Of a DNA stretch of 64,000 bases, positions 9,218 to 16,518 are shown piece after piece. Origin of the DNA: Desmonostoc muscorum LEGE 12446 (GTDB taxonomy: Bacteria > Cyanobacteriota > Cyanobacteriia > Cyanobacteriales > Nostocaceae); assembly GCF_015207005.2 (NCBI RefSeq), contig NZ_JADEXS020000001.1, forward strand, positions 1,054,001 through 1,118,000. The letters are read 5' to 3'. The notes under the pieces are model-generated. The model worked only from the letters and a program-made list of their open reading frames with translations. It ran no database searches and had not been told where the DNA came from. The translations under genes and the position numbers were made by a program. Numbering within the stretch: the first letter of the stretch is position 1; every line of letters begins with the position of its first letter.

Positions 9218-9322
9218 TATAGGACTCATATCTGATTTCTGAACAAGATTTCAGATCAAACCCTAGATAAAACGGGCTTTTCAGTCTCAGTATGTTTTCA
9301 GAAATCAAATCGGAGTCCTATA
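9218..9322. repeat. MITE-like inverted-repeat element, 105 bp
   Basis: The ends are TATAGGACTC and GAGTCCTATA, followed inward by a five-base mismatch block and then TGATTTCTGAA matching TTCAGAAATCA. This gives 26-base terminal inverted repeats with 21 matches. The interior contains no ORF. No clear target duplication is seen. Confidence 0.7.
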
Positions 9323-9487
9323 GCAGCTTTTAGTATTAATCACTTAAATCTGAGATTAAGGTCTTATATACTACCTTATTTGTACTGAATAAATTATAAC
9401 TGCTTCACATATTTTTCCGAAGGAATACTATTTAAAAAAACTATTAATTTGGATTATAAATAATCTGAGATTAATCTAATCAATTTC

Positions 9488-10048
9488 ATGTTTATTTATT
9501 TAATTATTTTTATAATTTTATTATTTACTATTTATGTTTGCTTATACAATAATAGTGTAATTTACAAAAAAAATCAAGTTGACAATGCATTTTCTAGCGT
9601 GGATGTGATTCTGCAAAAAAGAAGTGATTTGATACCTAGACTTGTTACTTTAGCTCAAATATATATGCAATTTGAGCAACAAATATTGATAGAAATTAGC
9701 AGGCTCAGAAGTAGAGCAAGTTCAAAGAACTTGAGTGATAATAGCCGAGTTGCTATAGAAGACCAAATTTCGAGAATGTTAAGCAAAATTATAGTAGTAA
9801 TAGAAACATATCCAGAATTAAAAACAAATGGCCATTTTATCCAATTACAATATTCATTGAGTGAAGTAGAAGAACAACTTTCCGCCGCTAGAAGATTTTA
9901 TAACTCTGCTGTAACTGAATATAATAATGCCGTAGAAATCTTTCCAACAAACATTATAGCTTCATGGATGAAATATAAATTAAAATTACAGTTTCAAGCT
10001 AATCTATCAGCAAGAAATAATGTAATTATTGAAATCAACCATAAGTAA
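9488..10048 (+). CDS. LemA family protein
   Basis: A 186-residue protein with an N-terminal membrane anchor (residues 1-20, almost all Ile/Leu/Phe) and the LemA helical domain. NAFSSVDVILQKRSDLIPRLV matches the family core, as do SEVEEQLSAARRFYNSAVTEYNNAVEIFP and the final FQAN segment. LemA proteins are membrane-tethered coiled-coil-like proteins of unknown biochemical role with the bulk outside the membrane. They are often encoded next to DUF3137 or TPM-domain proteins, as here: the next gene starts 11 bases downstream and carries DUF3137. No Shine-Dalgarno is evident. The gene is markedly AT-rich compared with its neighbours on the left. Confidence 0.85.
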   Translation: MFIYLIIFIILLFTIYVCLYNNSVIYKKNQVDNAFSSVDVILQKRSDLIPRLVTLAQIYMQFEQQILIEISRLRSRASSKNLSDNSRVAIEDQISRMLSKIIVVIETYPELKTNGHFIQLQYSLSEVEEQLSAARRFYNSAVTEYNNAVEIFPTNIIASWMKYKLKLQFQANLSARNNVIIEINHK

Positions 10049-10059
10049 GTTTAAAAAAA

Positions 10060-10476
10060 ATGTCAAAATTCAATTCTGCACAAAATCAGGAATTATTAAA
10101 CGGAATAGCTAAACTATTACAATATCAAAAATATAATCTAGCACTTCAGGGATTAGAAAATTTTTTTCAAAATAATATAGAATCTAATACAAAAGAATAT
10201 TTATATGCACGAGTATTGCTTTTAGACGCATACTTATACAATGGATGGTTTGATAAAGCAATTAACTTATGCCAAGAATTGAGCAAAAGTAAACATCAAA
10301 CGACTCAGATATTAGCACAATACTATCTTGCCGAAATATTTCCAGAAGCTAAACCTACAGAAGAAAAATCATCAATAAATTCAGCTAAAACTTCACTTAC
10401 TCCTGCACAAGCAACTGAACTGATAAATACTCTGACTTTTCACGGGATGTGGAAAAGAAAGAGTAGTTCGCGATAA
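10060..10476 (+). pseudogene. N-terminal part of TPR-DUF3137 gene, interrupted by IS
   Basis: Codons 1-124 belong to the original gene. The TPR-like helical repeats here (YLYARVLLLDAYLYNGWFDK, then ILAQYYLAEIFPE) continue as similar repeats after the insertion. At 10432 the reading frame enters the insertion sequence and stops at 10476, giving 14 foreign codons. Removing 10432-12527 and one copy of the duplicated target rejoins the frame exactly (ATA AAT ACT GGG TAT) with the part ending at 14181. The restored protein would be about 671 residues. This gene was therefore intact until recently. The truncated product may still be made with the LemA transcript. Confidence 0.85.
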
Positions 10477-10488
10477 TCTATCGCGAAC
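10466..10488. repeat. TCGCGA hairpin, left, inside IS
   Basis: GTTCGCGATA, loop ATC, TATCGCGAAC: perfect ten-base arms. It lies just past the stop of the passenger gene. Related hairpins are at 10913-10933 and 12468-12498. Confidence 0.85.
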
Positions 10489-10494
10489 CACTTG

Positions 10495-10896
10495 TTATTC
10501 TTTATTATATTTGGAAGTTTCTTCGACTAAATCTTTTAAACCCTGTTTGAGAGTCTCAATTGAACGATCTAAAGCTTCAATTTTAGTCCTTGCAGTAATT
10601 TGTTCAATGGCATCTATGTAGGCTTGACTACCAGCCTTACCTAAATGCTTGTACTTGGATAGCTTGCCATCATTTCGAGTCGTAAATATTGGTGTTGTAG
10701 CATGTAGTTTATAGTACCAATAAAATTCTTTACGCCCCTTTGCTAGGTAACGAGCGATTCTACAACTAGGTGGCGCAACAGGCGTTGAGTCGTGTATGGC
10801 AGCTACTTCAAGTTCCAGACGCTCCTTCATCGAGATCACAAAATCTATACGCTTGTGTAAATCCTCTTGGGCTATGGTTTTTCGGTCTTTCGACAT
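10495..10896 (-). CDS. IS passenger protein of unknown function (133 aa)
   Basis: Not recognised with confidence. The protein is basic and largely helical: an N-terminal helix (EDLHKRIDFVISMKERLELE), a central aromatic segment (GRKEFYWYYKLHATTPIF) that could be a small beta-rich nucleic-acid-binding unit, and C-terminal helices (IEALDRSIETLKQGLKDLVE) with coiled-coil character. A good AGGAG ribosome site stands eight bases before the ATG at 10896. A TTG one codon earlier is less likely. It is transcribed in the same direction as the transposase and sits between two TCGCGA hairpins inside the insertion sequence. A role in regulating or aiding transposition is plausible but only inferred. Confidence 0.65.
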   Translation of the reverse strand: MSKDRKTIAQEDLHKRIDFVISMKERLELEVAAIHDSTPVAPPSCRIARYLAKGRKEFYWYYKLHATTPIFTTRNDGKLSKYKHLGKAGSQAYIDAIEQITARTKIEALDRSIETLKQGLKDLVEETSKYNKE

Positions 10897-10912
10897 CAAA
10901 TTAACTCCTAGA

Positions 10913-10933
10913 TTCGCGACTTGTTGTCGCGAA
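10913..10933. repeat. TCGCGA hairpin, middle, inside IS
   Basis: TTCGCGAC, loop TTGTT, GTCGCGAA, between the transposase stop and the passenger start. Same core as the left and right hairpins. Confidence 0.8.
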
Positions 10934-10967
10934 CCATATTCCTCCTAACAAAGGCGAGTAACTAAAA

Positions 10968-12398
10968 TCAATATATTGATTTTAGATTTTCATGTAGCAA
11001 CCAACCTTGGCATAAAGTTTCTAATTCCAACCAGCCTCGCCACAAAACTTGTATCCCAATAGGGCTATTCTTCCTATGTTCTAAGTATCCGCCGAGACGT
11101 GCAATTGCTCTAATTGCCCAGTCAACTGTAAGCTGTATCTGCTTTTTTTGTTTGGGTGGAGTACTAGCAAGTAGCACGTCCATTTGTATTTTTGTTAACA
11201 CCAATTCTGCTGAACTGTGCGGGGAATTCCGGTGTAGATAAGTCATTCGCAGTAATTGTGCCGCAATCACTGTTAAAAAACCTAACATTGTTGACATACT
11301 CTCCCCTGCCAAGCGGTAACTTTCCGCTTTACAGCCAGATTTTAGTATTTTGTGATATTCTTCTATCCGCCAGCGATACGTATACCATCGAAGAATTTGA
11401 GATGCTTCTGTCTGTGTTGTTATTAACTCGCTTGTCAGTAGCATCCACGTAATTGGCTCACATCCATCTGGCACATTAATTTCTGTTGCAAAGAGCGCGT
11501 AAACGTTAAAATTGCCTGACTTTTTTAACCGAGAAGGAGGATTTATTGATACTGGACAATACCTGATCTCCAAGGTGGCAGTTCTTTCTTTTCGCTTTTT
11601 AGTTTCAGGTAATTCAATCTCTTTTATAAACTGCACTTTCTGGGATGTTACATACTCCCATAGATAAGAGTTTTCTCCTTCTAAACAACGATTGTGAGCG
11701 GCTCTGACAACTACACCTGTATTTTTATTTTTACGTTGAAGTGCGAATACTTCTGCAATATCTCCTTCACGGTCAAAGACATGAATTACTCTTGAGAGTA
11801 GTCCCCCATCAGGCATTTCTAAACCTTTAAATAATTTGTTTACTTTCTGAAAAACTTCAACCCATCGATAAGATTCTTTCTCTTTAAAAGCTCTATTCTT
11901 GGCGATTAAACGTTCTTTTTTTAATCGCTTTTTTTTTGCCGTAGATGTTTCCTCTGGTGGTGGAGATGCTTTGTGCTGTCGATGCCACAATTTCTCCCAT
12001 AATAGTCCTAGTGGCTGACCAAAGTCTGGGTCTAGTGCTAAAGAACTATGTAAAATTAGTCCGTTCCCACCATTGCCCGTAGGCCCATAATCATCTCTTT
12101 TTTCTAATATTTTTTTATAATCCAGATAAGTAGTATCTCCTACCGCTAATACTATTGGTATGCCATAAATCTCTTGTGCCGTCTGTTTAAAAGATGGTTG
12201 GGTCAATTTCTCAAAAGTTGTTTTGGGGTTAGAAAAGAATTCGTAGCCACGTTTGAGGTCACTAGCGCTTTGAAATATTTCTGATAGAGGATGACCATAT
12301 TTTACTTTTAAAGCCTCCGCAATTAACACTGCTCTGTCGGTCAGACGTTTGTCACCAAAATCACAATCGCGGTACGGGTTTGCTTCTAATAGTTTCAT
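10968..12398 (-). CDS. IS4-family transposase (Tn5/IS50-like)
   Basis: 476 residues from the ATG at 12398, preceded by GGGGTG; a GTG at 12428 would add ten residues. The N-terminal DNA-binding domain (LLEANPYRDCDFGDKRLTDR) matches the Tn5-type family. The catalytic core shows the DDE triad: Asp in VGDTTYLDY, Asp in HVFDREGD, and Glu in YRWRIEEYHKILKSG, which also carries the Y-R-E-K signature of IS4 transposases. The C-terminus resembles the Tn5 dimerisation region. It cuts and pastes the surrounding element. No frameshift is visible, so it should be active. Confidence 0.93.
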   Translation of the reverse strand: MKLLEANPYRDCDFGDKRLTDRAVLIAEALKVKYGHPLSEIFQSASDLKRGYEFFSNPKTTFEKLTQPSFKQTAQEIYGIPIVLAVGDTTYLDYKKILEKRDDYGPTGNGGNGLILHSSLALDPDFGQPLGLLWEKLWHRQHKASPPPEETSTAKKKRLKKERLIAKNRAFKEKESYRWVEVFQKVNKLFKGLEMPDGGLLSRVIHVFDREGDIAEVFALQRKNKNTGVVVRAAHNRCLEGENSYLWEYVTSQKVQFIKEIELPETKKRKERTATLEIRYCPVSINPPSRLKKSGNFNVYALFATEINVPDGCEPITWMLLTSELITTQTEASQILRWYTYRWRIEEYHKILKSGCKAESYRLAGESMSTMLGFLTVIAAQLLRMTYLHRNSPHSSAELVLTKIQMDVLLASTPPKQKKQIQLTVDWAIRAIARLGGYLEHRKNSPIGIQVLWRGWLELETLCQGWLLHENLKSIY

Positions 12399-12467
12399 TT
12401 GCACCCCAAAATACGATACTACAAGCACCTTAATATTAGAGGACGCAAATTATCTTAAGTCCAGAGG

Positions 12468-12498
12468 ATTGGTTCGCGACCAGCTATCGCGAACCAAT
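12468..12498. repeat. TCGCGA hairpin, right, inside IS
   Basis: ATTGGTTCGCGA, seven-base loop, TCGCGAACCAAT: perfect 12-base arms, upstream of the transposase and 29 bases from the right end of the element. Confidence 0.85.
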
Positions 12499-12789
12499 CC
12501 CCTTTTCCACATCCCGTGAAAAGTCAGGATAAATACTGGGTATGAAGCTCTTACTAAAAAGCGCTATCAAAAAGCAATTCAAGCATTAAAAATTTTCTGT
12601 CAAGCTGCTTCTCCAGCTACAAAAAATTATTTACAAGCACATAAATGGCTGATAAAGGCATATCAGGAGAATGGGCAAATTAATCAAGCGATCGCTCTTT
12701 GTCAAAAACTCCTGATTAATCAACACGAAGCAACGAGAAAATGGGCAAGGCGACTTTTATTTACAGACTTATTTATAGACAATATTGAT

Positions 12790-14181
12790 GTGTCTACCAC
12801 TGCACCAATTGAAACCTTACCAGAAGAAGCCGAACCAGCTATTGAAAAGTTTACCCCAAAAACATTAAAAGAATTCAAAGTATTTTGTCAGAAAAATTTA
12901 TTGGGCGAATTAAAAGTATTTGAATGTCGAAGGAAACAAGCTTTATTATCTATTATTACTCTTCATCTACTTTTTTTATCTTTTTTAATTATTACGTTCA
13001 AGCTTCTCTCCATGATATCTTTTGATATCAACGATTATATTTATATTGAAGAACCTTCATTGTTTGAAAGTCACTCTACACCAATAGCCGTACTATTTAT
13101 CTCTACAGTTATAGTTTTTCTTTTTTATTTTTTCAATTATTTGTTGGCATTTTTATTAGTTTTTTGGATTTGGATATTTTTTTATTCGACAATTTTTCAA
13201 GGCTCTTTTGCCGATTTTACATACAAAATATCTGAGAAAATATTTGCTTTTGCAAATCAAAATAAGAATTTAAAATATCTTAATTATTGTTCAAAAGAAG
13301 ATAGTAAAAATACTATTAGTTCTTTTCAACATAGCGAACTATTTAAAGGACTTATCAATCCAAATAATATTGAACGTGATGTTTATATTTATGGTAAAAT
13401 CAATGGTATTGATATCTGTTTCTCGAATATTCGCGCAGAATTAGAACTAAAACATGATTGGACTAATTTTTTAGATATTATCTTTTTTATGGTTAGGAGA
13501 TATGAAACAATAATTCAATCCAATGTAATTTATCTGTTTATATTTTCAATTATACGTGTTATATCCTTGTTCATATTTATTTTACCATTTACATTTAGTG
13601 CTTTAATTTTCAGATTTATCAAAATAATTTCATATATAATTAATCATATTTTACGCGGCCAAAATATTGAATATAAAAAATTTGAATCTGAAGTTTTAAC
13701 AAATCAATTTACCCGAACAAATTTAATTTTTAAAGGATTATTTTTTAAAGCTAAGCTTAACAATAATCTGCAGACTGTTACAATTGTTCAGCCAAAAGTT
13801 ATCAAGGCTAATATTCATGCTCTTAATCATACTAAAAAACAGCTAATTAAATTAGAAGATCCACAATTTGCTAAACTTTTCACTGTTTATGCTGATGACC
13901 AAATAGAAGCACGTTATGTCTTATCTACTAATTTAATGGATAAAATAGTTAAATTTCGCAAGAAAACCAATAGAAATATTTATATTTCCTTTGTTGATGA
14001 CATGATATACATAGCCATTGAAGAAGCAGTAGAAAATAATATATTTGACCCTAATCTATATAAAAGTGTGTTAAATTTTGCGCCTTTAAGAGAATATTTT
14101 GAAACTCTCAACTTGATGTTGGGAATTGTTGAAGACTTAAATCTTGATAGACATATTTGGCAAAGAGCTGCACCAAATTAA
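12790..14181 (+). CDS. C-terminal part of interrupted TPR-DUF3137 membrane protein
   Basis: The frame is open from 12520, inside the insertion-sequence end, and the coding sequence from 12538 is the direct continuation of the gene starting at 10060. The first usable start is a GTG at 12790. Upstream codons 12538-12789 encode TPR-like helices (YQKAIQALKIFCQAA, INQAIALCQKLL). Then come two hydrophobic regions (about residues 50-75 and 95-125 from the GTG), a soluble segment with YGKINGIDICFSNIRAEL, and a third hydrophobic region. The C-terminal DUF3137 core shows LIFKGLFFKAKL, FAKLFTVYADDQIEARYVLS and LNLDRHIW. DUF3137 is a membrane domain of unknown function often paired with LemA. It is strongly AT-rich. 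Expression of this fragment would need a new start. Confidence 0.75.
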   Translation: MSTTAPIETLPEEAEPAIEKFTPKTLKEFKVFCQKNLLGELKVFECRRKQALLSIITLHLLFLSFLIITFKLLSMISFDINDYIYIEEPSLFESHSTPIAVLFISTVIVFLFYFFNYLLAFLLVFWIWIFFYSTIFQGSFADFTYKISEKIFAFANQNKNLKYLNYCSKEDSKNTISSFQHSELFKGLINPNNIERDVYIYGKINGIDICFSNIRAELELKHDWTNFLDIIFFMVRRYETIIQSNVIYLFIFSIIRVISLFIFILPFTFSALIFRFIKIISYIINHILRGQNIEYKKFESEVLTNQFTRTNLIFKGLFFKAKLNNNLQTVTIVQPKVIKANIHALNHTKKQLIKLEDPQFAKLFTVYADDQIEARYVLSTNLMDKIVKFRKKTNRNIYISFVDDMIYIAIEEAVENNIFDPNLYKSVLNFAPLREYFETLNLMLGIVEDLNLDRHIWQRAAPN

Positions 14182-14431
14182 TTTCACCGAAACTTAGCTT
14201 TTCGGCATCTTAACTGCTTTCGCTATTCCAGCGATATAGCAGATGGGGAATTGGTTGAATTTTCCATGCCCCATACCCACCTAAGTTTTATATGTCTTTT
14301 GATGTATTATTTTGATTTTTCCACCCATCCTATCCCCCCGGATGGGATAATAATTTACTAGTAGGGAAAGTGTTCCAGCTATTCCCTAAGTTTAAATTCT
14401 CTGCACTCTGGATTATATTGAGGAAGTTATT

Positions 14432-15550
14432 GTGGTTGCAACGCCCGAAAAACTACAACATACTCACGAAGAATTATCAAGTAAAGACCGCGTAGCCGTA
14501 TTGCTGATGGGCTACGGCGAAGTCGAAAGCTACGAAGATTTTGCCAACTATAACGAACAGGCATTAAATCTCCTGACAGCAAAATTCGCACCAGTACCAA
14601 CCTGGATTTATCCGCCCCTAGCAAAACTTTTGGCGCTATTTGACCGCCACGAGTGGGGACACACACACCACGATTTTATCTCCCCACACAACGCCATCTT
14701 TGAACAGCAACGGGCTGGGATTGAGAAGAATTTACAAGAAAAATGGGGTGATAAGGTTCAAGTTTTCAAAGCTTTCAACTTCTGCGCCCCTTTTCTGCCC
14801 AACCAAGTTTTAGCAGAAATCAAAAACCAAGGCTTCGATAAGCTGCTAATTTATCCACTGTTAGTGGTTGATTCTATTTTTACTAGTGGGATTGCGATCG
14901 AGCAAGTTAACAATGCTCTCGTTGAGTTGACTGATGGTGAAGAACACTGGGTTAAAGCACAGCGCTACATTCCTTCTTTTTTCAACGAACCAGCCTACAT
15001 CGATTTGATGGCTCATCTAGTTGAGGAGAAAATTAACGCTGGTTTAGCAGCAGCTTACCTACCTTCTCAAATCGGTATTGTGCTAATGAATCACGGCTGT
15101 CCCCACAAAGCCAAAGGATTTACCTCTGGAATTACCGAAAGTCAAGCGCTATACGATTTAGTACGGGATAAGTTGATTAACCGCTATCCTTTAATCTCAG
15201 TGGGTTGGCTCAATCACGACACCCCTCTGATTGAGTGGACACAGCCAAATGCACATCAAGCAGCAAGTAACTTGATTCAATTGGGTGCAAAAGTAGTGGT
15301 ATTTATGCCAATAGGCTTTGCTACGGAAAACCACGAAACTCTGTTGGATGTGCATCACATTATCCATGCTTTGGAAAAACAGCATCCTGGTACAAACTAC
15401 GTACAAATGGCTTGCGTTAACGACCATCCGGAATTTTTAGCGATCGCCGCCCAATGGGCTGACGCTCATATTGCACAATTATTATCAGAGGAAACTTTGG
15501 CAGTTAATCCCCAACTAGCTGACCATCACCATCACCATCACCACCATTAA
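14432..15550 (+). CDS. Ferrochelatase/sirohydrochlorin-chelatase-like protein with natural His8 tail
   Basis: A 372-residue protein starting at a GTG with GAGGAAG five bases upstream. It has the two-lobed chelatase layout. The first lobe begins with DRVAVLLMGYGEVESYEDF (the strand-loop that opens ferrochelatases), and the second with IGIVLMNHGCPHKAKGF, which holds a conserved-type His. Later acidic/His segments follow (GFATENHETLLDVHHIIH). Family members insert metal into tetrapyrroles. This one differs from the main cyanobacterial HemH in lacking a C-terminal chlorophyll-binding helix. The chain ends with eight consecutive histidines (CAT/CAC repeat) after Asp, a natural metal-binding tail that could store or deliver Fe, Ni, Co or Zn. 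The exact metal and porphyrinoid are unknown. Confidence 0.72.
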   Translation: MVATPEKLQHTHEELSSKDRVAVLLMGYGEVESYEDFANYNEQALNLLTAKFAPVPTWIYPPLAKLLALFDRHEWGHTHHDFISPHNAIFEQQRAGIEKNLQEKWGDKVQVFKAFNFCAPFLPNQVLAEIKNQGFDKLLIYPLLVVDSIFTSGIAIEQVNNALVELTDGEEHWVKAQRYIPSFFNEPAYIDLMAHLVEEKINAGLAAAYLPSQIGIVLMNHGCPHKAKGFTSGITESQALYDLVRDKLINRYPLISVGWLNHDTPLIEWTQPNAHQAASNLIQLGAKVVVFMPIGFATENHETLLDVHHIIHALEKQHPGTNYVQMACVNDHPEFLAIAAQWADAHIAQLLSEETLAVNPQLADHHHHHHHH

Positions 15551-15752
15551 GTTTAATTTTTTGGGGTGGGCAAAGCTCTGTCCACTCCAGATTTAGATTT
15601 CAAGACATAGATGTAGTTGAAATTTTGATATCGCATCGTTGCAGATGCTCCTGAAGCCTTCATTTCCGTCTGCGCTGCGTTACCGACGTAGAATTATTTT
15701 TTTAAAGCAATTTTCAGGTAATCAAACCATAGGCTAGGGGCGCACAGCTGTG

Positions 15753-15942
15753 CATTAGTGTCAACTTAAGCTACAAATAGCTTCACTGTTGGCTTTGTCG
15801 CCCGCCTTGAACTCAAGTTCAAGGCTAACAGTAGACTAAAGATTTTTGGCAATATTTAGTCATCTAAAGATTACTTTTGCTATTAGCAAGGAACTTCAGT
15901 TCCTTGCGGGACATAAATTTTACGTTAAGTTGACACCAATGA
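15753..15942. repeat. MITE-like element, 190 bp, with nested hairpins
   Basis: The ends CATTAGTGTCAACTTAA and TTAAGTTGACACCAATG are inverted repeats with one mismatch. Inside are two more perfect hairpins: 15804-15825 (GCCTTGAACT and AGTTCAAGGC) and 15886-15907 (GCAAGGAACT and AGTTCCTTGC). No ORF is present. Confidence 0.7.
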
Positions 15943-16174
15943 CAGCGGTGCTACCCTACAAAGGATTGTGGTTCAAATAGATGAAAACGGCTGTAAGGTA
16001 AAACTCAGCTTAAACTCAGTATTATCACTCATGTTATTTCGACTGAGTAAAGTTATTCTGTAACCAATGATCTCACCCGTGGTACGTATTAAAAAATTAC
16101 AAGCTCTTGATATCAAATATCGGTAAACACTTATTATTAAATCTCTGTGCCTCAGAGCGTCCACCACGTCAGCC

Positions 16175-16210
16175 CTAATGATAAGTCTTCAACCGGACAT
16201 GATATGACTG
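16175..16210 (+). repeat. Dispersed repeat with CCGGACATGATAT core, copy 3
   Basis: TAATGATAAGTCTTCAACCG followed by GACATGATATGAC. Twelve kilobases from the two other copies (3858-3889, 4120-4153). Confidence 0.6.
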
Positions 16211-16518
16211 GTGACGCAACAAGGGTTTTTAGTAGCTTTTAGGAGCTTTTGGCGTTAATTAAAGATGCGCCAAAATCTGACTAATGGCGATGAAACTGTA
16301 GATTGGCGCAAAGATTCAAAGAGTGCAAAAAAACACTAAAGCTTTGCCATTTTACTGAGTATCCAAAATAATTTGTTGGATAAATATTTGCCCAAGTAAT
16401 TTTCGGCAAAAAAGTAGGGGTGCTGTTATCCAACAGCAGCCAACATTTTTGTGGAATTAATCCACTGTTTTCCTTGTTCTTTGAATGAAATTCAACACTG
16501 AATTAGAAGGATTTACAC

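Larger units (their letters stand above)
10432..12527 (-). mobile_element. IS4-family (Tn5-type) insertion sequence with passenger gene, 2096 bp
   Basis: Both ends are seen. The left begins CTGACTTTTCACGGGATG, and the right ends in the reverse complement (CATCCCGTGAAAAGTCAG), with about 25 matched bases. It is flanked by a perfect 10-bp target duplication GATAAATACT at 10422-10431 and 12528-12537. It holds a transposase and a second ORF, both on the minus strand. Three hairpins built on TCGCGA separate them (10466-10488, 10913-10933, 12468-12498). The exact target duplication indicates a recent insertion. Confidence 0.95.
15551..16518. other. Long intergenic region with MITE-like element
   Basis: 968 bases without a convincing gene. 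It contains a 190-bp inverted-repeat element (15753-15942), and a copy of the dispersed CCGGACATGATAT repeat (16175-16210). At about 16423-16440 there is a small hairpin with GCTGTT and AACAGC arms. The last 25 bases form the leader and ribosome site of the hydrolase gene. The promoter of the CHAT-STAND island should lie here. Confidence 0.65.

Noticed and set aside
10495..12428. Tn5-like composite transposon with resistance genes
   Set aside because: Only one transposase and one small passenger lie between single inverted ends; no second IS copy and no resistance gene.
12520..12789. Separate small gene between the IS and the DUF3137 part
   Set aside because: The codons are the in-frame continuation of the gene starting at 10060, as shown by the target duplication.
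15973..16167. 64-residue minus-strand ORF in the long gap before the lipase-like gene
   Set aside because: No ribosome site, no recognisable features and it lies in a repeat-rich gap; insufficient support.
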